A stretch of DNA of 64,000 bases from NCBI GenBank assembly GCA_965223035.1, contig OZ244980.1, positions 1,364,001-1,428,000 of the forward strand, in the 5' to 3' direction. The notes under the pieces are model-generated. The model searched no databases. It saw nothing but the letters and a program-made list of their open reading frames with translations, and was not told the origin of the DNA. Below are positions 43,506-52,268 of the stretch, piece after piece. The first letter of the stretch is position 1. The number at the start of each line of letters is the position of its first letter. This DNA is from CAMDPA01 sp965223035 (lineage in GTDB: Bacteria > Pseudomonadota > Alphaproteobacteria > Rhizobiales > Hyphomicrobiaceae). A program made the position numbers and the translations under genes.

Positions 43506-44322
43506 GCAGGCCACCGTAGTCGAAGCCCTTCACACGGCGGTGATGGGTGGGCCTTTGATCGGCGGGTCATTTGAGCGTATTTCGGCCGGGCGCGCGCGAT
43601 TGTTGCCGCTGGCTGATGCGCGTCGCGGCAAGCCTGCCGGCCAGGCGATCGAAGCGCTCACCTTGAATGCGGCCGTGCTAACCGACCCCGAAAGCAAACC
43701 CGACGAGCGCGCTTTGGCGTTGACTCGGGTGCTGCACATCATCGGCGACATCCATCAGCCGCTGCAAACCGCCGACCTATTTTCCAAACAGTATCCGATC
43801 GGCAATCCCGCCGGGTCAACGGGATTTGTTGCGGATCCCTTGGCCAATTCCGCCACGCAGCTGCACCTGCTCTGGGACAGCCATACCCGTCGCTCGGTGA
43901 GATTGAAGGATGTCGACGGCTATGCCCGGGAAATCACGGCGAGGTTTCCTCGCTCGGCGCTGCCCGAGCTCAAGCGGTTTCAAGGTCCAGCTGATTTCGA
44001 AAAATGGGCGAGAGAAAGCCACCAGGTGGCGGCGGAGTGGGCGTTCAAGATTAACATCATCTCCGATCCCGAGCCCGACCTCAAGCAGGCGGTTCAGAAA
44101 ATGGTCCAGTACATCCTCAATGGGGTCTCTCCGGTCGAAGGGGCTCCCGCCGTGCCCAGCGAATATTGGCAACAGGTTGAACAGGTGGCGACCCGGCGTG
44201 TGGCGCTGGCGGGTTATCGAATCGCAGACATCATCCTTGCGGCAGCGGATCGGATTGCAATTGAAAAAAACCTGCATCGGCAGGCGATCGACGGTATCAC
44301 CTCCAGATATCATCCAAAGTGA
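43498..44322 (+). pseudogene. S1/P1-type nuclease lacking its N-terminus
   Basis: The body of an S1/P1 zinc nuclease is present in one open frame: RALALTRVLHIIGDIHQPLQ (zinc-binding H-x-x-G-D-x-H-Q-P), then ATQLHLLWDSHTRR. The family needs a mature N-terminal W-G-x-x-x-H segment for two zinc ligands and a signal peptide; neither exists here. Instead the frame runs upstream into repeat module C. I read this as a 5' deletion with the repeat at the junction, so no active nuclease is expected. The acid phosphatase gene follows after 38 bp. Confidence 0.7.
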
Positions 44323-44360
44323 CACCGATCATCCCGTACTGCTTTGAGGAAGACAGGCCC

Positions 44361-45200
44361 ATGCAATTTGCATTGTTGATGCTGGTATCGATCCTGCTGG
44401 CGACAAGTCCTGGTGCCGGGAGCGCCATGGCAGCGGATCAATCGGCGAGCGCTGCCCAAGGGGATCACGTCAAAGAGATCGTGCCGGGCATGCTTCGGGG
44501 TTATCTCACGAAACAGCAGCAGCTGGACAGCAAGCAATTCGTTTTGCCGGCCCCAGCCGCGGATTCGGGGCGGCAGGCGCTGGACGACGCGTGGGCTCAA
44601 AGGATGCTTAGATTGCGGGATACGCCGCGCTGGGATCTTGCTACGAGCGACGCCAATCTGATGTTTCCGGCGGTGGCCGCGACGTTTGCGTGCGCGCTGG
44701 ACATTCAAGTGAGCGAGCAATCCACACCGGCCTTGTATATGTTGCTACGGCGGACCCTCACCGACATCGGTCTGGCGACCTATTCCGCCAAAAACGCCTA
44801 TAACCGCGAACGGCCATTCATGATCAGCGACACGCCGATCTGCACGCCAAACGAGGCGGAAGCCTTGCGCAAGGACGGGTCCTATCCCTCGGGCCATACG
44901 GCGATTGGCTGGGGCTGGGCGCTCATTCTCACCCAGTTGGCACCGGATCGCGCCGAGGAGATCCTGGCGAGGGGGCGGGCCTTCGGCGAGAGCCGCAATG
45001 TGTGCAACGTGCATTGGTATAGCGATGTCGTTGCGGGACGATTGGTTGGAGCGGCTGCGGTGGCGAAACTGCACGCAAATAAGGAGTTCCGCTCAGCAAT
45101 GCAAGCCGCCCGAGCCGACATCGAGCGTGCGCGCAAGTCGGGTCAGGTGACCAAGCAGGACTGCGCGCGTGAGGCTGCGGCACTGGCCGAGACGCGTTGA
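44361..45200 (+). CDS. Class A non-specific acid phosphatase (PAP2 superfamily)
   Basis: A 279-residue exported phosphatase with the signal peptide FALLMLVSILLATSPGAGSA. All three parts of the acid phosphatase motif are present: K-x6-R-P in KNAYNRERP, PSGH in DGSYPSGHTAIGWGWAL, and S-R-x5-H-x3-D in SRNVCNVHWYSD. The last histidine and Asp carry catalysis through a phosphohistidine. It releases phosphate from organic esters in the periplasm. ATG 44361 is preceded by GAGGAAGACAGG. Confidence 0.93.
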   Translation: MQFALLMLVSILLATSPGAGSAMAADQSASAAQGDHVKEIVPGMLRGYLTKQQQLDSKQFVLPAPAADSGRQALDDAWAQRMLRLRDTPRWDLATSDANLMFPAVAATFACALDIQVSEQSTPALYMLLRRTLTDIGLATYSAKNAYNRERPFMISDTPICTPNEAEALRKDGSYPSGHTAIGWGWALILTQLAPDRAEEILARGRAFGESRNVCNVHWYSDVVAGRLVGAAAVAKLHANKEFRSAMQAARADIERARKSGQVTKQDCAREAAALAETR

Positions 45201-45324
45201 AACGACACACCCGGTTTGGTCATGGCGGGCAGCAAACGGGCAGACGTGTGCGGCGACGTCAATGCGGCTGGATAGGTCCCCTAAACGGCTGGTGGAGTTT
45301 GGCGGCCACCCCAAGCGCCGCCCT

Positions 45325-45579
45325 ATAGCGTTTCCGCCTTAGGCGGAAACGCTGTGCCGGCCCGCTTTCCTGCCCGGCCACGCAAACCAGCGTTCCATTG
45401 ATTTGCCAGGTGAGGCAGCGGAATGGTTCTAGATCATCGCGCCTTAAATCGGAACCGCAACGCCGGTTCCAATTGCGCCGGTTCCGATTTAAGGCGCAAA
45501 GATGATCGCTCTTAAAGTGTAGACCAACCTGCCTTTAATCGGGATCGTTCCGATTCCGATTAAAGGCAGGTTGGTCTAG
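45325..45579. repeat. Composite repeat C-B-A in reverse orientation
   Basis: Module C reversed (45325-45428: GCGTTTCCGCCTTAGGCGG ... CATTCCGCTGCC read backwards), module B (45430-45515, with an internal duplication of GCGCCGGTTCCGATT-like sequence), and module A (45522-45579, arms CCAACCTGCCTTTAATCGG and CCGATTAAAGGCAGGTTGG). Both A arms have G to C changes that keep pairing. The C copy here is nearly the reverse complement of the C copy at 43382, which suggests a recent common source. Bases 45580-45878 hold no gene. Confidence 0.88.
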
Positions 45580-45878
45580 CCAACTCTGAAATGCCAAAAC
45601 GACCTCGAAACCTGCGCCATGCATGCGTCTCGGCTCTACTGATGGGCTTTAAATCTCGTGAGATGAGCTGCTCATCATTGCGTCATCTCCATGCAATAAA
45701 CCAGCCAGATCAATCCGGCTTTAGCATTCCATAGCACAATGCTTTATCCGAATTAAATCATTTCGCGTGTAGATACACACAAATTGAAGCCGATGTCGCA
45801 TGTATGCTTTTTCGTCAATGGATTTCGGCTAAACCGATCAATGATCGGATAATTGTATCTCTTTTGGAAAGGCTTGCA

Positions 45879-46124
45879 ATGCGTTTAGTAGGTGCAATCG
45901 TGCTCGCCACTGCCGCGATGTTTGGCTGCACTGCCGTGTTGGCAGGTGGCCATCGCGCACCGAAACCGATCAGTTCGGCTTCTTGAAAAAGCTGTGCATG
46001 GCCAAATCTCATCGCTCAGGCAAAAAGGCTGACTTGGGTGTGCAAGCCGAGCGAGCTGTGCTGCTGCGACTGGCTATTCTGCAAAAAGAGCTGCCAGTCC
46101 GCGTCGCGGCGTCGCTGCTGGTAG
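45879..46124 (+). pseudogene. Small cysteine-rich secreted protein interrupted by an in-frame TGA
   Basis: ATG 45879, preceded by TGGAAAGGCTTGCA, opens a signal peptide (MRLVGAIVLATAAMFGCTAV, LAGG). After 35 codons comes TGA (45984-45986). Reading on in the same frame for 45 codons gives a lysine- and cysteine-rich tail: RLTWVCKPSELCCCDWLFC, KKSC, then TAG. The one-frame arrangement of signal peptide and Cys-rich tail suggests one gene broken by a point mutation. I do not recognise the family and do not see a selenocysteine insertion element. Confidence 0.4.
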
Positions 46125-46453
46125 TCACCAGCGGTGGCGTTGGGTGTTGGTGCCAAAATTCGACCACCAGGACTCCACGCTTCATTGGCTTCGCCGCTAC
46201 AATACCATTGCGATTTGACTGCACTTGGCCCGCGATAGAAATTGAGGGCACGTCAAATATGCCGGCGTTGCCACGCTATCGGCCGTGCTGCGGCCACGTC
46301 GCCGGTGCCGCCGCCAAGTTGGGTCAGGGGAGGCTTACGCGATCATAGAAAATCCTACCAAAACATTTCCGCAATCGATCGGCGACAGTTCTGGCTCGGA
46401 TGGGTACGCATTCGCGGCTTCGACGATCGTCAATCCGCTCAAACCGTTCGGCC
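46125..46453. other. Gap without a recognisable gene
   Basis: Short overlapping frames only. One plus-strand frame (to about 46455) reads GEAYAIIENPTKTFPQSIGD, which may be a protein scrap, but I cannot name it. Confidence 0.35.
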
Positions 46454-47674
46454 TTAAGCGGTCTCGACAAATTCTATCAGCCTGGGGAGGCAGTTTTGGC
46501 GCAGGTCGTAGCGCTCAATGATGGTTCTGCGCGCCGCCATGCGCATGTGATCGAACTGCGTTGGCTCGACCAGCGCTTCGATCAGAGCGGCGCTCCAGGC
46601 GTCGACATCGAAAAAGTCGACGAGCTGGCCATTGACGCCATGTTGGATCACCTCTGCGACGGGTGGCGTGCGAGAGCCCACGACGAGGGCGCCGGCGCTC
46701 ATCGCTTCCAGCATTGACCAGGACAACACGAACGGATAGGTCAGATAGGCATGTACGCGCGAGACACGCATCACGTCGACGAATTTGGCGTGCGCAACCC
46801 GGCCCAAGAAATGCACGCGGTCAAGATCGAGGCGATCGCCCACCTCGTCGAGGAAGATCTGTTTCCAACTCCGGTCGCCGGGCGGCTGGTTGCCATAGCT
46901 AACGCCATCCCTGCCAACGATCACCACCTGGGCATGCGGCCGCGCCATCAATACCGCCGGTAACGCCCGCATGAAAATATGATAGCCCCGATAGGGCTCC
47001 AGATTGCGGCTGACGAAGGTTAAGACCTCATCACCGACCCGCAGACGTCCCCGTCCATCCGGAAGCGCGATGGATGCAGCCGGGTTCGGGCTCGCGCGGT
47101 CTGTGTCGATACCGTCATGAATGATGCTTATGCGGGGCTGCAAGTAGTCCGGAAATGTGCTCGCCTGCCATTGGGTCGGGCTCAACGCTTTATCGCACTG
47201 ATGTATCGCGTGCAGGTGGGAGGCTTGGCGCGAGGTCACCCAGAGCCGCGTGGACAAGGCATCATTGCGGAACTCCGAGTCAAAGTCAGTGTCCAAGTTG
47301 CGTGGGCTGTAGAACAGCTCAGCGTAGCCGATATGACGAGCTTCGGGCCAAACCTGTTTGAGAAACAGCATTTCACCCCATCCGAGGTGGCCAAACACGA
47401 CGTCGGGGATAAAGTTGCGTTGCGTCCGCAGTGATTGGGCTACACGGGCCGCTGCTTCGCCACGCAGGGCATGCGAGGTATAGCTTGTTCCAAGTCGGGT
47501 GTGGGCTGTGTCCAGCTTGGGCGCTTGCAGACGGTAGCGGGCCACCGGCAGCGTGATCGAGGTCTTGTTGGTTTCAGCCGTTAGCGCCATCACATCGTGG
47601 CCCCGCTGCGCCAATGCCGGCGCAAGATGCAGGAACTGGCCCGGAAAATTTTGATGTACGAAGAGGATCTTCAT
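46454..47674 (-). CDS. Glycosyltransferase family 4 protein
   Basis: A 406-residue GT-B glycosyltransferase. N-terminal MKILFVHQNFPGQFLHLAPA and RRGHDV-like start of the acceptor domain; C-terminal donor domain with FVSRNLEPYRGYHIFMRALP and the E-x7-E signature region EAMSAGALVVGSRTPPVAEV. It transfers a sugar from a nucleotide donor to an unknown acceptor, probably a surface glycan. It stands alone; no other polysaccharide genes are nearby. ATG 47674 is the natural start. Confidence 0.92.
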   Translation of the reverse strand: MKILFVHQNFPGQFLHLAPALAQRGHDVMALTAETNKTSITLPVARYRLQAPKLDTAHTRLGTSYTSHALRGEAAARVAQSLRTQRNFIPDVVFGHLGWGEMLFLKQVWPEARHIGYAELFYSPRNLDTDFDSEFRNDALSTRLWVTSRQASHLHAIHQCDKALSPTQWQASTFPDYLQPRISIIHDGIDTDRASPNPAASIALPDGRGRLRVGDEVLTFVSRNLEPYRGYHIFMRALPAVLMARPHAQVVIVGRDGVSYGNQPPGDRSWKQIFLDEVGDRLDLDRVHFLGRVAHAKFVDVMRVSRVHAYLTYPFVLSWSMLEAMSAGALVVGSRTPPVAEVIQHGVNGQLVDFFDVDAWSAALIEALVEPTQFDHMRMAARRTIIERYDLRQNCLPRLIEFVETA

Positions 47675-47817
47675 GGTGCGGTCTGAGGATTTCTCCGCTG
47701 GCCAGGCCGGGGCGACGGACCGACCAAGTTCCCAACGATCAGAGCGGTATCCGGAGGGACGCTATCGCCATTAGCGATCGACCGGCTCATTAGCACAGCT
47801 CGAGCACGCAGTATCTA

Positions 47818-47905
47818 GGTCATTTCCGCCTTGGGCGGTTCTACCTAGAGCAACCTGCCTTTAATCGGAATCGGAACGATCCCGATTAAAGGCGCGATGA
47901 TCTAG
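47818..47905. repeat. Chimeric repeat: end of C, then A fused to B
   Basis: ATTTCCGCCTTGGGCGG is the end of a C module. From 47847 module A begins normally (AGAGCAACCTGCCTTTAATC ... CGATCCCGATTAAAGGC) but then switches to GCGATGATCTAGG, the outer end of module B, without the rest of A. The switch lies in GGC, shared by A and B, so this copy looks like a recombinant. Confidence 0.8.
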
Positions 47906-48043
47906 GACGGAAACGATCTGGACGGATGAAAGGCGGTGGCGCAAGCTGCGCGTCATCGATCTTGCCGCTGATGGTTACGGTGTCTTTGCGCGTGACCCAC
48001 AGGTGGCAGAGCGATGCGGCTGCAGTGGGGGCGATCCGAGCCC

Positions 48044-48133
48044 GGTCCCCGCGACACCGGTCCCCGCGACACCGGTCCCCGCGACACCGGTCCCCGGGAT
48101 ATTGGTGCTCGGGATACTGGTCCTTGCGACGCC
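48044..48133. repeat. 15-bp minisatellite, six units
   Basis: GGTCCCCGCGACACC is repeated three times exactly (48044-48058, 48059-48073, 48074-48088), followed by three diverged units GGTCCCCGGGATATT, GGTGCTCGGGATACT and GGTCCTTGCGACGCC. The period is a multiple of three so frames stay open through it, but no gene context supports translation. Confidence 0.9.
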
Positions 48134-48179
48134 CGCTGAGCAAGATCACGCGGGCCCTAGCTTTGTGACCTGTGGCATA

Positions 48180-48217
48180 CCTCAAAGACGGAGCGCACTC
48201 GGGCTCCGTCTTTGAGG
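48180..48217. terminator. Strong hairpin at the 3' end of the TAXI gene
   Basis: CCTCAAAGACGGAGC (48180-48194) pairs perfectly with GCTCCGTCTTTGAGG (48203-48217) over an 8-base loop. It lies 13 bases past the stop of the minus-strand TAXI gene. No clear T-run follows on either strand, so it may act as a 3'-end stabiliser or a weak terminator. Confidence 0.6.
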
Positions 48218-48229
48218 CTTGAATGTTGG

Positions 48230-49279
48230 TTAGGGCTTGGCGCAGGCAGGAACCTTATAGCCGGCCTCTTCCCAAGCGGCTACGGCGCCGGGATGGTATT
48301 TGAGCGGATTGGCGCCGCACATGCCGGTCTCGGCTTGGGAAATGATACCGAACCCGGCGTTAGCCGCGGCCGGTGTTTTTGACCGCAGCTGCTTCAACGT
48401 CGCAATATGCACCGCCGTCAGCGCTTTGGCCACCTTGGCGTCCATGCTGGCGTTGACGACATCGCCCCCGATCGCGGCCTGACCGCGAAACTTGTCGTCC
48501 TCCGACACCAATTTCACGCCGGAAGAAAACTCCACGATCGACCTCGGCCTGACCAAGGGACCGTTCCCGGGCGCATTCAGGTATGTTTGAAATGGCTTGG
48601 ATTCGAACACCTTCTTCGGCACCGACCAGATCGTCATGCTGCCCGAGGCCAGCGCCGGCGTCATGCGGGAATCGGGGAACACGACGGGTAACACGAAGGC
48701 TTGCGCGGATCCATCGGTAATGGTCTTGACCATCTGGCCCCAGGTCACTTGCAGGCCCTTGTAATCTTTACCATCTTTGTAGCCGGTCACCAGCTGAACG
48801 ACGGAGCGCGCATTGCTGAGCGCGGCGCCGCGGGGCGGGCCATTAAGAACGGTTCGGCCTTTCAGATCCTTCCAGCCGTTCAAGCCCGTGCTGTCGTAAG
48901 CATAAAGCGCCGTCGCGGCCAGCACATAAGGGTAAAGGACCCGAAGCTGAGCAGCCAGCTTAGCGCCCTTTTCCGGTCCGAGGGCGGAGTAGGGGCCGCG
49001 GCCTTTGGCCATCAGAAAACCAAGAATGAAGGGGCCGGAGCCGACATCGGTCTTTCCCTCGGCGACGTTTTGCATCGTGTTGGTCAGCGTCTGCGCGGCC
49101 GCGATCTGGATGTTGGCGACACCCCTTGTTGACGCCACCTCGCCCAAGTGCGTTAACGCGGTGTAGGGGATGCCGCCTGCGGGGCCGGTCTCGCCGGTCA
49201 AGTTGACCTGGGCCTGCGCCGAATGGGCGAATAGGCCTGCCGCTGCGATGAAAGCGGCAAAGGAAAGGGGCTTTGACAT
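48230..49279 (-). CDS. TAXI-family TRAP solute-binding protein, orphan
   Basis: A 349-residue periplasmic protein with signal peptide MSKPLSFAAFIAAAGLFAHS-AQA. TAXI pattern: VANIQIAAAQTLTNTMQNVA, then LKGRTVLNGPPRGAALSNAR. GGGAGGATGC before ATG 49279 settles the start; the frame runs further upstream. No TRAP permease adjoins it. It is a close paralogue of the broken gene at 57792, which does adjoin a fused permease, so it may supply that permease. A hairpin follows its stop. Confidence 0.9.
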   Translation of the reverse strand: MSKPLSFAAFIAAAGLFAHSAQAQVNLTGETGPAGGIPYTALTHLGEVASTRGVANIQIAAAQTLTNTMQNVAEGKTDVGSGPFILGFLMAKGRGPYSALGPEKGAKLAAQLRVLYPYVLAATALYAYDSTGLNGWKDLKGRTVLNGPPRGAALSNARSVVQLVTGYKDGKDYKGLQVTWGQMVKTITDGSAQAFVLPVVFPDSRMTPALASGSMTIWSVPKKVFESKPFQTYLNAPGNGPLVRPRSIVEFSSGVKLVSEDDKFRGQAAIGGDVVNASMDAKVAKALTAVHIATLKQLRSKTPAAANAGFGIISQAETGMCGANPLKYHPGAVAAWEEAGYKVPACAKP

Positions 49280-49342
49280 GCATCCTCCCGGGCGTTTTGT
49301 TGAAGCAGTTGCGCTGCGATGGCGGCGCGATCGCCGGAGCCG

Positions 49343-49580
49343 ATGCTGCCAAAAAACTTCTTTCAAGACAAGCACGTTGCCGTACAAGGAGCACGGTCGA
49401 CACCGTCACGGGCGATCGCCAGACAGCTTGATCTCGGTGGCGCCAACGCGGCTTTTTTCGGTCTTGATGTTCTTGCGTCGGTTGCGGACCTGATTGTTTT
49501 TGACCTCTCCAAATGGGAGTCGACCGCCGATGCTGCCATCCTTGCTGCTGCGCCCTGGGCGGTGAAACCGGCTGAGGTTG
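49343..49580 (+). pseudogene. Remnant of a short-chain dehydrogenase N-terminus
   Basis: MLPKNFFQDKHVAVQGARST, SRAIARQLDLGGANAAFFGL and LIVFDLSKWESTADAAILA, followed by AAPWA, has the layout of an SDR first half (FxGKxVAVxGxxxGxGxAIAxxL ... VFDLSKW). The cofactor loop reads QGARSTPS where TGxxxGxG is expected, and after about 80 residues similarity stops. I take it as a decayed fragment. It lies between the TAXI and PaaK genes on the opposite strand. Confidence 0.5.
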
Positions 49581-49745
49581 ACCGCGAACAGTGTCGGGGA
49601 TGCTGCCGGTCAGATCTGTCAAACCTGTCAGGGCTATGCTCGGCCGTTCCGATGGTTCCAGCCCGCAAGGCAGCGGCCGAGATGCCGATCTCACCATGAG
49701 ACGTGAGCGCTGGGTGATCGGCTCAATGTTCGCCGACAAACGCCG

Positions 49746-51164
49746 TCACTTGTTTTGTCGCTCATCGCGGACCCGCTTTGCCTTGAATTCGGTTTTCGGC
49801 AGCGTACCTGGAGTCAAGACTTCCACATGCGCGCGAATTTCGCAGCGCGCGCGCAGTTCATTGGCGACGCGCTCACTGATCGTTGCATCCATATGCTCAA
49901 CCCTGGCCGTCATGGTGTCGAGCCCGTTTTCGTTCGTCGCTAGAACGATTTCGTACTCGTCGCCGATGCCGGGCACTGCGCGAATCGCCTCCTCCAGCTG
50001 CACCGGAAACATCTTGATGCCGCGAAGATTGATCAAGTCGTCTGCGCGCCCTGCAAAGGCGCCCATGGCGCGCACGTGAGTGCGCCCGCACGGACAGGTC
50101 TGCGTATTGAAGACCGAATAATCGCCCACCAGGAATCGCAGCTGCGGCGAGCTCTCCGAGTTCAGGCTGGTGCAAACGGTGAGCCCGCGCTCGCCTTCCG
50201 TCACCGGTAGCTTCGTCGTGTCATCCACCAGTTCCCACACCTGAATGTCTTCCATCAGATGGGCAAACACCGGCCGATCACCGTCGCCGACCGCCGCGCA
50301 CGAATAGCCGCCGCAATGCGGGGAGACCTCGGTGCAGCCATAAAACTCGACCAGCCGCGCGCCCCACAATTGCTCCAGACGACGTCGCGAATTGGCGATG
50401 CCGGTAGCCGGCTCACCGCCGACCAGGATCTTGTTGACGGCGCTTTTTTGGGGATCGATCCCCTTTTCCTGCATGGTTCGCCCCAAATGAAGCGCGTAGG
50501 AGGGCGTTGATACGATCACGGTCGGTTGATAGCGCTGAACGATCATCGCCCGCATGTCGCTATTCATGCCGCCGCCGGGAATCGCGGCGACATTCATCTT
50601 GGTCAGTGCGAACTGGACCCCCCACGCAAATACGTGTGGACCATATCCCGCACAGATGAAGGCGGTGTCGTCAGGTGTGATGCCCTCCGCGTGCAATGCG
50701 CGCGCGTTCGCCCATTCCCAGAATTCCCGGTCGATCTGCGAATAACGGAAGACCCGCGGCAGTCCGGTTGATCCGGATGACGAAAACATCATCCAGCCGC
50801 GGGTCGACCAAAGTCGGTCATCGTGCGTCGTATAGGTGCCGAACGGTGGGTTGGCCGCGGCGTCCTCCATCATCTCTTTTTTGTCGACCACCGGCCAGCG
50901 CGACAGCGTTTCGACCGAAGCGACATCGGTGGGCGCTAGCCCAAGCCGATCGAAACGGCGACGATAGAAGTCGGAGTTCTCATAGAGAAACGGCACCATG
51001 GCCGCGAGTTTTTCATTCTGGATCGAGATCAGTTCGTCGCGGCTGGCGCAGTCAAGCGACGGCGACCAATGCTGTTCTGTGGCCGGCGCATTGATATTTC
51101 GTTGGAACTTCTGAAGAGTCTCCAACCACTTTAGGCGTGTTTGCTCCGCTCTTGCGCTGGCCAT
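49746..51164 (-). CDS. paaK: Phenylacetate-CoA ligase family protein
   Basis: A 472-residue AMP-forming ligase. ATP loop SSSGSTGLPRVFRYS, then VEFYGCTEVSPHCGGYS and the C-terminal segment GRADDLINLRGIKMFPVQLE. The family activates phenylacetate or a related aryl-acetate with CoA and ATP. GGGAGGGTCCG before ATG 51164 decides the start over the in-frame ATG at 51212. No paaA-E or other paa genes are in the window, so the substrate may be another aromatic or alicyclic acid. Confidence 0.88.
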   Translation of the reverse strand: MASARAEQTRLKWLETLQKFQRNINAPATEQHWSPSLDCASRDELISIQNEKLAAMVPFLYENSDFYRRRFDRLGLAPTDVASVETLSRWPVVDKKEMMEDAAANPPFGTYTTHDDRLWSTRGWMMFSSSGSTGLPRVFRYSQIDREFWEWANARALHAEGITPDDTAFICAGYGPHVFAWGVQFALTKMNVAAIPGGGMNSDMRAMIVQRYQPTVIVSTPSYALHLGRTMQEKGIDPQKSAVNKILVGGEPATGIANSRRRLEQLWGARLVEFYGCTEVSPHCGGYSCAAVGDGDRPVFAHLMEDIQVWELVDDTTKLPVTEGERGLTVCTSLNSESSPQLRFLVGDYSVFNTQTCPCGRTHVRAMGAFAGRADDLINLRGIKMFPVQLEEAIRAVPGIGDEYEIVLATNENGLDTMTARVEHMDATISERVANELRARCEIRAHVEVLTPGTLPKTEFKAKRVRDERQNK

Positions 51165-51415
51165 CGGACCCTCCCATGCTGTACTGCCCTCGCGCTTGGC
51201 ACGATCTGCCACCCGCCAGGCGTCGCTGCGGTCTCTGGACGATCTGGCGTTCGATCGCGCCGACAGAACGCAGCGCCAGGGCCGGCGCTGGCAAGCGCTG
51301 ACCTGGCTGCTGACAGTCTTGCTCCTCTATAGGGCGATGCGCCAGGTAAGTGTAGTCCCCGGCCAATTCGGTCCTCGACGTCAGCGCGCCGGCCGCGTGC
51401 GCTGTAACTTCAGGG

Positions 51416-51535
51416 CGTTTCAGTGCGTGCTGGAAGCATCCCGCCCCCACCCCGCCACCCGATGCCACGGTACTGTCGGCGGCCCGGCAGGGGTCATGGG
51501 CCGGCAACGCAAATCCGCCCAAGGCGGGAAGCAAC
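51416..51535. repeat. Module C repeat
   Basis: GGGCGTTTCAGTGCGTGCTGG, CATCCCGCCCCCACCCCGCC ... CATGGGCCGGCAACGC, ending CCGCCCAAGGCGGGAAG. It stands alone, without A or B. Bases 51165-51415 and 51536-51682 hold no gene I can support. Confidence 0.7.
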
Positions 51536-51682
51536 GCGTAAGCGCGCACGCCGTCTGCATGACCGCCTTGCAACGAGGTTTTTGACCTGCATGAGCGGTC
51601 GTGCCAGCCTCTGCCCAGCAGCGACATCATCAGTGCGAAGGGGGTGCCGACCGTCCCGCCGTATACCGCCCGCTAACGCGGC

Positions 51683-52061
51683 GTGGGCGATGTTAGCGTG
51701 TTCCGCAGCGTGTTCCTTGCGGTTGGCCGGATCTTCGGCGACGTGGACACCTGTTCGCGCGCCCGGCCAAGCGAGCACTGCCTTCGATGCAGATGTTGTG
51801 GTCGGCAGCTTCGCTGCCCAACCGCTGAACAAGTTCGAGCACGTGAGACGGGGGGCGACATTGACGACTTGGAGGCCGCGGCGCAGCATCGACGTCAAGG
51901 CATCGCGACCGGCCTGATGACCGATCTTAGAACGCTAGCGACGGCGCGGAGCCTGCGTGATCTTTGTTCAAGCCGATCTGATGGATGCGCCCGCGATTGC
52001 GCTTTCAACCAAACCGGGACGTCGTGAGGATGTCTTGCGCTTCAGTATTGCCGTGAGATGA
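51683..52061 (+). pseudogene. Decayed GNAT acetyltransferase resembling aminoglycoside 3-N-acetyltransferase type I
   Basis: Pieces of a GNAT protein of the AAC(3)-I type lie in order but in shifting frames: VFRSVFLAVGRIFGDVDTCS, then FDADVVVGSFAAQPLNKFEH, then HRRQGIATGLMTDLRTLATA (acetyl-CoA loop), then CVIFVQADLMDAPAIALSTK and GRREDVLRFSIAVR before TGA 52059. Each piece matches a block of AAC(3)-I in the right order. At least three frameshifts separate them, so the gene is dead. The family link is from recognised motifs, not a search. Confidence 0.7.
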
Positions 52062-52268
52062 CGCCGGCCGCGTCCGATTCCGACTGCGATTGTGGTGCCG
52101 GTGGACCCACGCGCATGCGCGATCAACCAGGTGGAAGCGTGAGATGACGACGTTCGCGGTTGTTGCTATGCGATGGGTTGGTGCGTGAACAGGCGGTCGC
52201 CGGGTCCCTTTGACCCGACACATCTCTCCCGCTTCTGACGTTCATGCCAAGAAGCGAGGACAAAGGCA

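Noticed and set aside
45984..45986. TGA as a selenocysteine codon
   Set aside because: No downstream hairpin of the bacterial SECIS kind is evident and the residue position is not in a redox motif.
48044..48133. Possible CRISPR array
   Set aside because: Units are directly abutting 15-mers without spacers and no cas genes are present.
48003..48215. Plus-strand open frame encoding VPATP pentapeptide repeats
   Set aside because: It is produced by the 15-bp minisatellite; no start signal, no homologue known to me, and it lies in a repeat-filled gap.
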